In this document: piece after piece, positions 27,889 to 37,075 of the stretch
How the letters are laid out: each line of letters starts with the position of its first letter
Numbering within the stretch: the stretch's first letter is position 1
Origin: Pedobacter zeae
GTDB lineage: Bacteria > Bacteroidota > Bacteroidia > Sphingobacteriales > Sphingobacteriaceae
DNA length: 64,000 nucleotides
Direction: 5' to 3'
Assembly: GCF_014196715.1 (NCBI RefSeq)
Contig: NZ_JACIEF010000003.1
Span: forward strand, 525,874 to 589,873
Position numbers and translations under genes: made by a program
The notes under the pieces: generated by a model
The model's database searches: none
The model's input: only the letters and a program-made list of their open reading frames with translations
What the model was told of the DNA's origin: nothing

Positions 27889-29055
27889 ATGAAAAAAGTA
27901 TTATTTTTTATGCCCGATAACCCGTTAAAAAAAAATGCGGGAAATAGAACCAGGGCCTTAAGTATGCTGGATTACTTCAAATCAAGAAATTTCGAGATTG
28001 ATTTTGTAAGCGAATACTACACTGGGCAATGGAATGCATCAGATATTCAGGCATTTGAACAATCTGGCCTGGCAGATAAGACCTATGTGATCAAAAAAAA
28101 GCCTTCTAAAAAAAATATCCTCTTTTACCTGTTATTTTATAAGTTACCCAATTTTTTTTACCAGAACAAAGCCTGGTTTTTTCCGCTTAATTTTCCCGAA
28201 CTGGTTACCTTGAGATTTAAGCGGGCTTTTAAAAAAATCCTGGAAAGCAAGGATTACGATTATATCTTCATCAATTATGCAAGCTGGGCCACACTGGTTG
28301 AGGATAACCCACTTGCAAAAAAACCGGTAAAAATAATCGATACGCACGATTTTATAACTGCCCAGCTTCAAAGAAAAGTAAATATCGGAAGTTCTTTTAA
28401 AGAAGAGATCCGCAGGATTTCATTATTTGATATTGCTTTGGCCATTTCTGTAGAAGAGCAATATATCTTTAGTCAGTTCTGTAAAAACAAGGTCGCACTT
28501 GCCCCCATGATGCTGGATAAGCCGGAGAACCGTCATTCTACTGAAGAGAAACCGTTTGATCTGATCTATGTGGCTTCCGATAACATACACAATCAAAAAT
28601 CGGCCACCTGGTTTTTTAACAAGGTATACCCATTATTACCTGGCAATATACACATATGCATTATAGGGCAGATCAATAAGCATCTATCCGTTAAGGCACC
28701 CAATATTATTGCGGTAAACTTTGCTGAAGATTTATCAACTTATTATCAAAAGGCAAAAGTAGCCTTATGCCCAATGTTAACCGGCACCGGAACCAAAATA
28801 AAAGTGGTAGAGGCACTATCTTATGGCCTGCCCGTGGTATGTAATACGAGGGGCATTGATGGCTTGATCGACAAAACAAACAATGGTTGTTTAGTTAGCG
28901 ATGATCCTGTCCAGTTTAAGAACAATATCCTCAGGTTATTAACTGATGATGCAACATATCAACAAGAGGCAAAAAATGCAGCCGCAGCTTTTAACCTCAA
29001 CTATGAAAAAGAACAGTGCTTTAAGAATCTTGACACCGTTTTTGGTATAGTTTAA
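27889..29055 (+). CDS. Glycosyltransferase with GT4-type donor domain
   Basis: A 388-residue protein. The N-terminal start (VLFFMPDNPLKKNAGNRTRAL) and the C-terminal Rossmann half with LCPMLTGTGTKIKVVEALSYGLPVVCN mark it as a GT-B glycosyltransferase of the Glyco_trans_1_4 type; the GTK and E in IKVVEALSYG are the usual nucleotide-sugar contacts. DTHDFITAQLQRK in the middle is an acceptor-side motif. It starts 8 bp after the ABC gene stop. Confidence 0.85.
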   Translation: MKKVLFFMPDNPLKKNAGNRTRALSMLDYFKSRNFEIDFVSEYYTGQWNASDIQAFEQSGLADKTYVIKKKPSKKNILFYLLFYKLPNFFYQNKAWFFPLNFPELVTLRFKRAFKKILESKDYDYIFINYASWATLVEDNPLAKKPVKIIDTHDFITAQLQRKVNIGSSFKEEIRRISLFDIALAISVEEQYIFSQFCKNKVALAPMMLDKPENRHSTEEKPFDLIYVASDNIHNQKSATWFFNKVYPLLPGNIHICIIGQINKHLSVKAPNIIAVNFAEDLSTYYQKAKVALCPMLTGTGTKIKVVEALSYGLPVVCNTRGIDGLIDKTNNGCLVSDDPVQFKNNILRLLTDDATYQQEAKNAAAAFNLNYEKEQCFKNLDTVFGIV

Positions 29056-29075
29056 TCACTCAAAATAAAATTTCT

Positions 29076-29903
29076 ATGATGAGTAAAAAATTATCAATTA
29101 TAACTATCAATTACAACAATAAGGCAGGGCTGGAAAAAACAGTTCAAAGCGTAGCAAACCAAACTTGGCAAGACTTTGAGTTTATCGTTATTGATGGAAA
29201 TAGTTCGGACGGTAGCAAAGATGTTCTTAACGCCCACTCTTCATTTTTTAGCTATGCTGTATCTGAACCTGACAGCGGTATATATAATGCCATGAATAAG
29301 GGCATTAAGATTTCAACAGGTGATTATTTAATGTTTTTAAATAGTGGAGATGCTTTAATTGATAATACTATTTTAGAGAAATTGAATGCGGAATTAAATG
29401 GTCAATATGATATTTACTATGGTGATATCCTACAGGTAGATGGTATAAAACAAGAGATTCGCACTTTCCCAAAAAAGTTAAATTTTGCTTTTTTTTATGA
29501 ACAAAACATCTCACATCAGGCAAGTTTTATTCGAGCTAAGCTGTTTAAGGATATTTTCTTATATAATGAAAATTTCAAAATCGTATCGGATTGGGAATTC
29601 TTCACTTATGCAATTTGTAAACGCGAGGCTTCATATAAGCACTTAGATTGCATAATTGTAACTTATGATGGAACTGGGATATCCGCAAATTCACAAAATC
29701 ATCCGGAAATCAATAAAGAAAGAGAAGCTTCTTTGAACAGATATTTTCCAGAATTTGTCAAGGACTATGAATATTTGAAAGAGATAAAATTTAAAAAGGC
29801 AGAACAATTTATGCATATAAAAAAGTATCCGATCGCCTACAAAATTTTGAAAGCCTTCATGAATATTATACTGTTATTTTTGCCAAAATTCAATAGAAGC
29901 TAA
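29076..29903 (+). CDS. Glycosyltransferase family 2 protein
   Basis: A 275-residue GT-A enzyme: SIITINYNNKAGLEKTVQSV, FIVIDGNSSDGSKDVL, SEPDSGIYNAMNKGI and LMFLNSGDALID are the standard GT2 motifs of the WcaA-like group that often adds a hexose in O-antigen synthesis. The double ATG at 29076/29079 leaves the exact start open by one codon. This is the first gene of a distinctly AT-rich stretch that runs to about 31570. Confidence 0.88.
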   Translation: MMSKKLSIITINYNNKAGLEKTVQSVANQTWQDFEFIVIDGNSSDGSKDVLNAHSSFFSYAVSEPDSGIYNAMNKGIKISTGDYLMFLNSGDALIDNTILEKLNAELNGQYDIYYGDILQVDGIKQEIRTFPKKLNFAFFYEQNISHQASFIRAKLFKDIFLYNENFKIVSDWEFFTYAICKREASYKHLDCIIVTYDGTGISANSQNHPEINKEREASLNRYFPEFVKDYEYLKEIKFKKAEQFMHIKKYPIAYKILKAFMNIILLFLPKFNRS

Positions 29904-29904
29904 A

Positions 29905-30711
29905 ATGAATAGTTCTTGCGTTATTGTAATACCAATTTATAAATCCGAGCTTTCAATTTACGAAAAGATAGCATTGGCTCAATGTGGAAAGTTACTGTCT
30001 GACTACGATATTGTAATACTTAAACCAGATGACCTGGAAATATCGAATATACAGATAGCATTTTCTTATAGTGAAGTGTCTTTCCCAAGCTTTTATTTTA
30101 AAAGCGTGTTTAGTTACAACGATTTAATGCTTTCGGAACTCTTTTATGAGAAATTCTTGAATTACAACTATCTGCTTATCTACCAATTGGATGCTTTCGT
30201 ATTTAAAAATGAATTAGCATATTGGTGCAGCTTGGGTTATGATTATATAGGTGCGCCATGGTTGAGAGAAAAAGAATTTCCAACTTTATTTAAAAGAACT
30301 AAAGAGAAACTTAGGTCGTACCTGCATAGGAGATATAATCTACTTGATAAACAAGGTAGGCCTGACATTGAACGACAATTGTACAATTACGTCGGCAATG
30401 GAGGCTTTTCTTTGAGAAAAGTTGAATCCTTTTATAATGTTTGTATCCAGGAAAAAGAACTCATAGAAAATTATATTGGTAGGAAAAGCAGCGACTATAA
30501 TGAGGACATGTTCTGGACCGTAGAAGTGAATCGAAAGAAAAAAAGAATAAAGATTCCTACTTATAAAAAGGCATTGAACTTTTCTATTGAAACAGCTCCG
30601 CAAAGGGCAATGGCTTTACTTAAAGGAAATATGCCTTTTGGTTGTCATGCATGGGACAAAAACATTCATTTTTGGAAACCGTACTTTAAACAAGCAGGTT
30701 ACCAGATTTAA
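29905..30711 (+). CDS. DUF5672-domain protein, putative glycosyltransferase
   Basis: A 268-residue protein with the DUF5672 pattern: VIVIPIYKSELS at the N-terminus, YNYLLIYQLDAFVFKNEL (a DxD-like element), the YDYIGAPWL core and VGNGGFSLRK. The C-terminal half has NEDMFWTVEV and PFGCHAW, also typical. These proteins sit in glycan clusters and are thought to be GT-A glycosyltransferases, but biochemistry is thin. Its stop codon overlaps by 4 bp with the stop of the leftward gene that follows. Confidence 0.82.
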   Translation: MNSSCVIVIPIYKSELSIYEKIALAQCGKLLSDYDIVILKPDDLEISNIQIAFSYSEVSFPSFYFKSVFSYNDLMLSELFYEKFLNYNYLLIYQLDAFVFKNELAYWCSLGYDYIGAPWLREKEFPTLFKRTKEKLRSYLHRRYNLLDKQGRPDIERQLYNYVGNGGFSLRKVESFYNVCIQEKELIENYIGRKSSDYNEDMFWTVEVNRKKKRIKIPTYKKALNFSIETAPQRAMALLKGNMPFGCHAWDKNIHFWKPYFKQAGYQI

Positions 30712-31574
30712 CTACGCCAAATTTCTTTATTTAACATTAAAAACAAGCTAAAGTTGTTTTTAAGTTTACTTCGCCAAAATATTTTGAATATTTCTATCTT
30801 TTTATATCCAGTTATTTTCATCTGCTTTAGAAAGAATTTAAGTGAATGTTTTTCAGCAAAGAAAATTTCTTTTTTTGATAACCCTTCTACATCTATCGGT
30901 AAATCAGCTACCCATTTTTCATGTAATTTTAATGTTTCCTCTACCCAGGTTTTACCATAATTTCCTTCTGAGAAATGTTCTAATAATACCTGAAAAGTTA
31001 CAACTGCACGGTATGTTTTTTGTACTTGAAGTGAAAAATCGAGATCATAACAGTGAAACTTTTTAAATGTTTCCTCATCAAACTTATGAACTTTAACGAT
31101 TTCTTTTTTTGTACAGAACCAAACGCCATCTACCACAACTACACTCGAATATTTTTCATTTTTTACATTTTGAGAAATGTGTTGTGTTTTCTCTTCGCTA
31201 AATTTATAGCGTTGAAGAATATTAATATAATTGATTTTTTTTTCACCTGCGCTGCAAAACCATCCAGACGGAACTTGAGTTTTATAACTGCTCCCGGCTA
31301 TGCCAATCAGTCCTATTTTCTGATCTTCATTAAAAATAGCTGCAACAATACTACCCCAGTCTTTCGTTCTAATACTGATATCCTCGTGCATATAGCAAAG
31401 TAGCTCATATTTGGCCCGCTTTGCTCCTTCATTGTAAATTTCGCATAATCCACGTTTCCCATCAGCATTATCAAAACTGATAATTTCATGATCTACTCCT
31501 ATGGTTGCAGCAATGTTCTCCTTTATATCAGAAAGCTGATCTTTATTTACGGAGGCTATAATTATTGATATCAT
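30708..31574 (-). CDS. Glycosyltransferase family 2-like protein (antisense in the cluster)
   Basis: A 288-residue protein. I start it at ATG 31574 (MISIIIASVNKDQLSDIK); the longer reading begins with TTG. ASVNKDQL, HEIISFDNADGKRGLCEIYNEGAKRAKYELLCYMHEDI, and YDLDFSLQV resemble the Glyco_tranf_2_5 group; LCYMHEDI has the acidic pair that would bind metal. It is the only leftward gene in this part of the glycan cluster and converges on the DUF5672 gene. Its composition is very AT-rich (12 G/C in the 60 bases 30781-30840), well below its neighbours, suggesting a different origin. Confidence 0.8.
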   Translation of the reverse strand: MISIIIASVNKDQLSDIKENIAATIGVDHEIISFDNADGKRGLCEIYNEGAKRAKYELLCYMHEDISIRTKDWGSIVAAIFNEDQKIGLIGIAGSSYKTQVPSGWFCSAGEKKINYINILQRYKFSEEKTQHISQNVKNEKYSSVVVVDGVWFCTKKEIVKVHKFDEETFKKFHCYDLDFSLQVQKTYRAVVTFQVLLEHFSEGNYGKTWVEETLKLHEKWVADLPIDVEGLSKKEIFFAEKHSLKFFLKQMKITGYKKIEIFKIFWRSKLKNNFSLFLMLNKEIWRS

Positions 31575-31580
31575 CTCCTT

Positions 31581-31588
31581 CAAAAATA
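31581..31588 (-). promoter_or_regulatory. -7 box abutting the leftward GT start
   Basis: TATTTTTG on the leftward strand matches TAnnTTTG. Its downstream end is 6 bp before the ATG at 31574, so the transcript would be nearly leaderless. Confidence 0.5.
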
Positions 31589-31622
31589 AAATAAAAAACA
31601 GTACCTATTGTAGAAAATCAGA

Positions 31623-31630
31623 TACCTTTG
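31623..31630 (+). promoter_or_regulatory. -7 box for the GT90 gene
   Basis: TACCTTTG (TAnnTTTG) lies 22 bp before the start codon at 31652 and is followed by C. Confidence 0.55.
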
Positions 31631-31651
31631 CATCCAAATTTATAATTCGAT

Positions 31652-32569
31652 ATGGGTTTAACCTCGTTTCTTTATAAGAAGATCGACAAAATAAGCATTA
31701 GCCGTAAGTTTCTGGAAAAAAAGTACAGAAACCTATGGCCACATGTAGAACTCGTAAAAAAGAATGGTTTTACGGCAGTTAACCTAGTAGGCAAGAGTCA
31801 GACCAGGGGACAAGCTACAGCCAAGATTTTGCTCGACTGCCTTAAAGAACTGGTTACGGATAAGGAACTGTACTTTAAATTTTTCATCAATGATAAACCT
31901 GCAGGCGGATACGAAGATGATTCTTTTTATTATTGCATAGACGACGATCAAAAGCAGGATTTTCTGATCCCTGATTTTGCCTTTGAAAGTTGGAAAGAAG
32001 CAGGGATTAACAGTTTTTCAAATACAGTGGCAGAAATTGAGGCCAAAGGAAAAGAAACCTGGCTCGACCCACGTATATTTTGGGCCGGAAATGTCAAAAC
32101 CAATATGATAAGGGAGAAATTGATAGAAATCGGAAATCAGGCCCCCGAGATTTTTGACTTTTATAATACCTACGTGGATGATTATTTTATCCATAAAAAG
32201 GATGTTCCATATTTTACCCTGCCCCAACATACACAGTATAAATATTTAATCGATGTAGAAGGAAATAGCTATTCTGCCCGCCTAAAATTTCTTTTTTACA
32301 GCCAGAGGGTTATATTTTTACAGGAAAGGAAATGGAAAGAATACTTTCATTACGATTTAAAGCCCTACGAGCATTATATCCCTGTAAAGAACGACCTGAG
32401 CGATCTGGTAAATCAATATTACCAGATTGAGAAAGATCCCATGCTTTATAAACAGATTACGGAGAACGCATTAAAATTTGCCCATGAGAAGCTCACATAC
32501 CAATGCGCAGTTGCCAAAATGAGATCTGCTATCGAAAACAGAATCAATAAGCCACAATATAATAAATGA
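31652..32569 (+). CDS. GT90/CAP10-type glycosyltransferase
   Basis: A 305-residue protein. The C-terminal half has KYLIDVEGNSYSARLKFLFYSQRVIF, followed by YDLKPYEHYIPVKNDLSDL; this is the CAP10/KDELC/LpsA signature of family GT90 (Glyco_transf_90), which transfers xylose or glucose to surface glycans and LPS cores. The N-terminal half holds the usual F/P-rich acceptor side (YFKFFINDKPAGG, DPRIFWAGN). Its stop overlaps the start of glf by 4 bp (ATGA), indicating translational coupling. Donor sugar unknown. Confidence 0.83.
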   Translation: MGLTSFLYKKIDKISISRKFLEKKYRNLWPHVELVKKNGFTAVNLVGKSQTRGQATAKILLDCLKELVTDKELYFKFFINDKPAGGYEDDSFYYCIDDDQKQDFLIPDFAFESWKEAGINSFSNTVAEIEAKGKETWLDPRIFWAGNVKTNMIREKLIEIGNQAPEIFDFYNTYVDDYFIHKKDVPYFTLPQHTQYKYLIDVEGNSYSARLKFLFYSQRVIFLQERKWKEYFHYDLKPYEHYIPVKNDLSDLVNQYYQIEKDPMLYKQITENALKFAHEKLTYQCAVAKMRSAIENRINKPQYNK

Positions 32570-33684
32570 AAAGTGAGAAAAAATATGATTATTTAATTGT
32601 TGGTTCTGGACTTTTTGGTGCCACTTTTGCACACGAGATGACCAAAGCTGGCAAAAAATGCCTTGTTATTGATAAAAGGGATCATACAGGAGGCAATATT
32701 CACTGTAAAAAAATAGAGGATATAAATGTGCACTGGTATGGTGCCCATATTTTTCATACGAATGATAAGTTTTTATGGGACTTTGTCAACCAGTTTACTG
32801 ATTTTAACCGCTATACTAATTCGCCCATAGCCAATTACAAGGGAGAACTGTATAACCTGCCGTTCAACATGAACACCTTTTATTCACTTTGGGGAACAAA
32901 AACTCCGAAAGAGGCTAAGGAAGAAATTGCCAGACAGATTAAACATCTGAATATTGGGGAACCACAAAACCTGGAAGAGCAGGCCTTAAAACTTGTAGGT
33001 ACAGATATTTATGAAAAGTTGATCAAACATTACACCGAAAAACAATGGGGAAAAAAAGCAACGGCACTGCCTGCCTTTATCATTAAACGTCTTCCTGTTA
33101 GGTTTACCTACGATAATAATTATTTTAACGATAAATACCAAGGAATTCCCATTGGTGGATTTAACAAGGTAATAGATGGTTTATTAGCTGGCTGTGACCT
33201 AAGATTAAATACCGATTTTTTTGACAATAAATCTGAATGGCTAAATGCGGCAGAAAAAATTGTATACACCGGAAAGATAGATGCTTATTACGATTACCGT
33301 TTTGGTGAGCTTGAGTATAGAAGCTTAAGGTATGAGCTGGAAGTTCATGATACCGAAAACTACCAGGGCAATGCTGTGATGAATTTTACAGATGCAGAAA
33401 CCCCTTATACCCGTGTATATGAACATAAGCATTTTGAATTTGGTACGCAGCCTAAAACGGTAATTACAAAAGAATATCCAGTAAAAGATGCCCAGAATGC
33501 AGAGCCCTATTACCCCGTAAACGACGAGAAAAATATGCATATCCTGAAAAAATACCAGGATTTGGCCTCAAAAGAAGAAAAAGTGATTTTCGGAGGCCGG
33601 CTGGCTGAATACCGCTATTATGATATGCACCAGGTAATTGCCTCGGCGCTGTTAAAATCGAAAAATGAATTAAAAAATGAGTAG
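32566..33684 (+). CDS. glf: UDP-galactopyranose mutase
   Basis: A 372-residue flavoenzyme converting UDP-galactopyranose to UDP-galactofuranose. The FAD-binding GSGLFGATFAHE motif is near residue 13, followed by VIDKRDHTGGNIH and YGAHIFHTNDKFLWDFV, the characteristic UGM stretch with the conserved HIFHTN. TRVYEHKHF and VIFGGRLAEYRYYDMHQVIASAL close the family pattern. Its presence says the surface glycan contains galactofuranose, although no Galf transferase is proved here. It overlaps the GT90 gene by 4 bp and the DUF4422 gene by 8 bp. Confidence 0.96.
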   Translation: MKSEKKYDYLIVGSGLFGATFAHEMTKAGKKCLVIDKRDHTGGNIHCKKIEDINVHWYGAHIFHTNDKFLWDFVNQFTDFNRYTNSPIANYKGELYNLPFNMNTFYSLWGTKTPKEAKEEIARQIKHLNIGEPQNLEEQALKLVGTDIYEKLIKHYTEKQWGKKATALPAFIIKRLPVRFTYDNNYFNDKYQGIPIGGFNKVIDGLLAGCDLRLNTDFFDNKSEWLNAAEKIVYTGKIDAYYDYRFGELEYRSLRYELEVHDTENYQGNAVMNFTDAETPYTRVYEHKHFEFGTQPKTVITKEYPVKDAQNAEPYYPVNDEKNMHILKKYQDLASKEEKVIFGGRLAEYRYYDMHQVIASALLKSKNELKNE

Positions 33685-34489
33685 TTCGGACTTAAAAATA
33701 TTCTCCGTTTTCCACAAGGAGTACCCTATTCCTGTGTGCGATTACATTGTGCCGATACAGGTAGGTAAAGGAAGCTCAGGCATTGATCTGGGTTTTATAG
33801 CCGATAATACCGGAGACCATATAGCGAATAAGAACAGTACTTACAGTGAGCTTACTGCTTTGTACTGGATATGGAAAAATCTCGAAAGCTTCGACTGTAA
33901 ATGGGTTGGATTGAGCCATTACCGTAGGTATTTTATCGTTCCCGAAACCATTGTTAAAAAGAAACTGCTTCTGACCAAGATAATAACCGATGAGCGGCCA
34001 GTTTATGAAAAAGAGCTTAGCCAGGAAACGCTAGATTTTATTGCTTCTGATAAGGTAAAAAATGCATTATTGGAAAAATTGATGGCTAATAAAATAATTG
34101 TGCCAACAGCATTACCATTGCGTATTGATATGACGTGCAGGTGCTCAATCAAAAACCATTATATCTTTTATCATATTAAGGAAGATTGGTATTTAATGAG
34201 GGATGTAGTTACACAGATGTACCCCAACCAAACGCAATCTTTTGACGACTTTTTTAACAGTAGGGATATGATGTACTGCTGTAATATGTTTATTGCAGAT
34301 AAAAACACATTTTCAGATTATTGTGCCTGGCTATTCCCCATCCTGTCAGAGTTGGAGAAAGTGGTTAAATTAAGCGAATACCCATATCAACGCCGAATTT
34401 TCGGTTTCTTTTCAGAACGTTTGTTAAATTTTTACCTTTACCAGAAAAAAGCAGAATTGGCGGAGTTTCCGTCACTATACTTAATATAA
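33677..34489 (+). CDS. DUF4422-domain glycosyltransferase
   Basis: A 270-residue protein with the DUF4422 pattern: IFSVFHKEYPIP, YIVPIQVGKG, DNTGDHIANKNSTYSELTALYWIWKN and WVGLSHYRRYF (about 78-86). DUF4422 proteins occur in capsule and O-antigen clusters and are regarded as GT-A-like glycosyltransferases. Directly behind glf with an 8-bp overlap, it is a natural candidate for a galactofuranosyltransferase; that is an inference from position only. It converges on the acyltransferase gene with no gap. Confidence 0.83.
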   Translation: MSSSDLKIFSVFHKEYPIPVCDYIVPIQVGKGSSGIDLGFIADNTGDHIANKNSTYSELTALYWIWKNLESFDCKWVGLSHYRRYFIVPETIVKKKLLLTKIITDERPVYEKELSQETLDFIASDKVKNALLEKLMANKIIVPTALPLRIDMTCRCSIKNHYIFYHIKEDWYLMRDVVTQMYPNQTQSFDDFFNSRDMMYCCNMFIADKNTFSDYCAWLFPILSELEKVVKLSEYPYQRRIFGFFSERLLNFYLYQKKAELAEFPSLYLI

Positions 34490-35578
34490 TTATCCACCCA
34501 CGGTCCATTTTAGCCTTGTCTTCAACAACAGTCTTGTCAAAAAGAAACTCAGGCCATAAACCAATGTAAAACGCAATATTGAGTATAAAATATTCTCGGT
34601 TACCGTAAAAGTGGTGGTATTCCACTTATTCCATTTAAAAATTTCTGGCATTAGCCTGATAATCAGAATCTGATGCAGCAGATAAATACCAAATGTGGTT
34701 TTGCGGGGCTCGAGGTTTTTGTCGATAAATTTCACACTGCCCATCTTTAATAGCAACACAAACATGCTTAGCGAATAAAGGATATTTGAGATACGCAGCG
34801 TATTATACTCATCCTTCGATCCATGTTTAGCCAGGTAGATCACCTCCAGGCAGGACAAGAGAAAAAACAGCACATTGACTATAGCAACATAGGACCATTT
34901 TATTTTTTTAATATAGCTCATTACCTGCTCGTAATACCGGTTGAGGTATACGCCAAGCCACAAATAGAACACAAAACCGAACAGGGCTGCCGAATGATGT
35001 GTTACAAACCATTCAAAATAGAGGTTAACACTATATACCAAAGAAACTGCAGCCCATATCAATCCAAACCAAAGCTTATATAAATGTTTTTTAAAAATCA
35101 ACAGAATGCTTATACAGATGAGAAAATTTAGGATAAACCAAAAGCTACTTTCAAATAGAATATACCTAAATTCTTCAGTAAAATAAGCGAGCGGACTGGT
35201 TAAAAAAACGGCATCACCTCCCCTTGATGCAATTATGATCCGCTGTATCAGGGTTGCAATTACCAGGAAAAATATCCAGAACAACCAGGGTTTAATCGTG
35301 TTTTTAAATCTGCGAACCAGATATTGCCCCGGTGTGTATTCTGTAAATTTATAATTGATCAGAAACCCACCAATCAGAAAAAAGGCAATTGTGGCAAACT
35401 TCCAAAACTGCATGGTAACCACCTGTAACCAGGTATCCCCAATGGCCGAATATTTTATTCCCCACAATACCGCTGAGTGTTCGAAGACAATGCCAAACAT
35501 AGAAATGCACCTTATTGTATCAACAAAATCAAAATTCTTTTTCTCTGGTGTTGTCTGCTGGTTTATAACTGTATTCAT
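34490..35578 (-). CDS. Acyltransferase family 3 membrane protein
   Basis: A 362-residue integral membrane protein with about ten helices. The N-terminal FVDTIRCISMFGIVFEHSAVLWG corresponds to helix 1 of the Acyl_transf_3 (OafA/NodX) family, whose catalytic His is in the RxxAxxxVxxxH pattern; here the corresponding region is CISMFGIVFEHS. KNTIKPWLFWIFFLVIA marks the cytoplasmic loop. The family O-acetylates or O-succinylates surface sugars. Converging directly on the DUF4422 gene suggests that it modifies the glycan made by this cluster. Confidence 0.8.
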   Translation of the reverse strand: MNTVINQQTTPEKKNFDFVDTIRCISMFGIVFEHSAVLWGIKYSAIGDTWLQVVTMQFWKFATIAFFLIGGFLINYKFTEYTPGQYLVRRFKNTIKPWLFWIFFLVIATLIQRIIIASRGGDAVFLTSPLAYFTEEFRYILFESSFWFILNFLICISILLIFKKHLYKLWFGLIWAAVSLVYSVNLYFEWFVTHHSAALFGFVFYLWLGVYLNRYYEQVMSYIKKIKWSYVAIVNVLFFLLSCLEVIYLAKHGSKDEYNTLRISNILYSLSMFVLLLKMGSVKFIDKNLEPRKTTFGIYLLHQILIIRLMPEIFKWNKWNTTTFTVTENILYSILRFTLVYGLSFFLTRLLLKTRLKWTVGG

Positions 35579-35824
35579 TTAATGCGTTTGGTAGATGAAC
35601 AGGCAAATATCCGTTAAAAAAAAGAGTCCTGAATTAATTTGGAACTCTTTTAACATTTATGTACGTAAAATATTACAGGAACAATATGACCATTTTATTA
35701 TAACAGATAACTTTAACATACTAGTTAGCGCTACTAAATTATTTAATCTGATTTTAAGCAGAGCAAGATAATTTTACTTTACAAAGCACATAAATATTTA
35801 GTGGATTAATATTTCGGTAGCAAG
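35579..35824. other. AT-rich spacer with one hairpin
   Basis: 246 bp upstream of the leftward acyltransferase and past the end of the leftward ATPase gene. AAAAGAGT...ACTCTTTT at about 35619-35651 forms a loose stem with a 15-base loop and may end transcription of the ATPase gene. No ORF or perfect -7 box was found. Confidence 0.35.
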
Positions 35825-37057
35825 CTATAATCTAATGGCCTCTATTCCTCCTTCTTTGGTAATTATCTTACAGACACATTTCAAGTTAAAATTGGGATAG
35901 GCCTCTGCAAATTTCTTGTACTTGTTAGGTTTAAACTGAGCATCGTTATATTTAACCTCGTAAGCAGGGCCTGTTTTTAATTGTTCTTCTACTACAAAAT
36001 CAACTTCGTTACCATCGGCAGTACGCCAAAAATGCAAGCTATCAGCATCGTATAACTGTCTTAATCTACAGTATGTATAATTTTCTAATAATTCGCCTTT
36101 ATCTGCTCTATCGGCTAACTTCGAAAAGTTATTTAACAAGGCATTACGCAAGCCGTTATCGTTAAAATAAACCTTTGGCATTTTGGTTAATTCTTTACGC
36201 ACGTTACCATAAAAAGGAGACAATAATTGTACAATATAGGTTTTCTGCATCAGGTAGATATAATTTTCTACCGTAGAACTGGCCATCTGCAGGGTATTTC
36301 CCAACTCATGGTTATTTACGAGATTCCCAGTCTGATCGGCCAACAGCCTAGCCAGTTGAAAAAATTTGAGTTCTTCTTTAATACCGGCTTCCAAGGCGTC
36401 CTTCTTCATATAACTGTTTACTAGCTCCTTAAGCATTTCCTGCTTTTCCTGCTCGGTACCTGCTAAAACAACAGCCGGATAACCACCATAAACCAGGTAT
36501 TCATCAAACAAAGCATTTATACGACTGAATTGAAGTCCTTGATAGGCAGGCCTTCTGGTCATCTGTTCCCACTCAGTGATTAAGCCATCCTCACCTTTAA
36601 AATGGAGAAATTCATCAAAAGCCAAAGGGAAAAATTCAAATACCTTTTTCCTGCCCGCCAGGCTATCCTTAAAACTTTTATCGATATAAAAGGCACTGCT
36701 CCCTGTTGCAATAATTTTTAGTTTTGGCGAATATTTATCATACAGCAGCTTTAAAAAATTACTAGGATCTTTTGCATACTGCACCTCATCGATGATAATG
36801 TACAAGCGCTTATCTACCGGTACGTCAGCCGGTAATAAGGTATAATTGAATATATTTTCTGCATGCTTGTTTACAGCCTCTAAAATGGCAGGATCTTCGA
36901 AAGTTAAGAAATAGACAAACTCATTATCATTCTGCAACTGCGCTGCCAGCTGTTTAACAAGTGTGGTTTTACCGATCTGCCTTGGTCCTATCAAAATGGT
37001 GTGCTGGGGCTTAGCTAGGTGATTTTTGAGAGATTTTAATGCCGTTGACCTTTCCAT
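35825..37057 (-). CDS. AAA_14/DUF4143 ATPase
   Basis: A 410-residue cytoplasmic protein. The N-terminal AAA_14 domain has Walker A GPRQIGKTT (24-32), Walker B YIIIDEVQYAKD and a sensor-like IATGSSAFYID. The C-terminal DUF4143 domain has the fragment MPKVYFNDNGLRNALL and FWRTADGNEVDFVVE...YEVKYN, which keeps the D/E...EVK pattern of a PD-(D/E)XK nuclease fold. Such proteins are widespread, often scattered singly in genomes, and their role is unknown. It is preceded by three regularly spaced palindromes overlapping a -7 box, indicating tight control by an unidentified DNA-binding protein. Confidence 0.85.
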   Translation of the reverse strand: MERSTALKSLKNHLAKPQHTILIGPRQIGKTTLVKQLAAQLQNDNEFVYFLTFEDPAILEAVNKHAENIFNYTLLPADVPVDKRLYIIIDEVQYAKDPSNFLKLLYDKYSPKLKIIATGSSAFYIDKSFKDSLAGRKKVFEFFPLAFDEFLHFKGEDGLITEWEQMTRRPAYQGLQFSRINALFDEYLVYGGYPAVVLAGTEQEKQEMLKELVNSYMKKDALEAGIKEELKFFQLARLLADQTGNLVNNHELGNTLQMASSTVENYIYLMQKTYIVQLLSPFYGNVRKELTKMPKVYFNDNGLRNALLNNFSKLADRADKGELLENYTYCRLRQLYDADSLHFWRTADGNEVDFVVEEQLKTGPAYEVKYNDAQFKPNKYKKFAEAYPNFNLKCVCKIITKEGGIEAIRL

Positions 37058-37075
37058 AAAATAAATCTTAAATGC

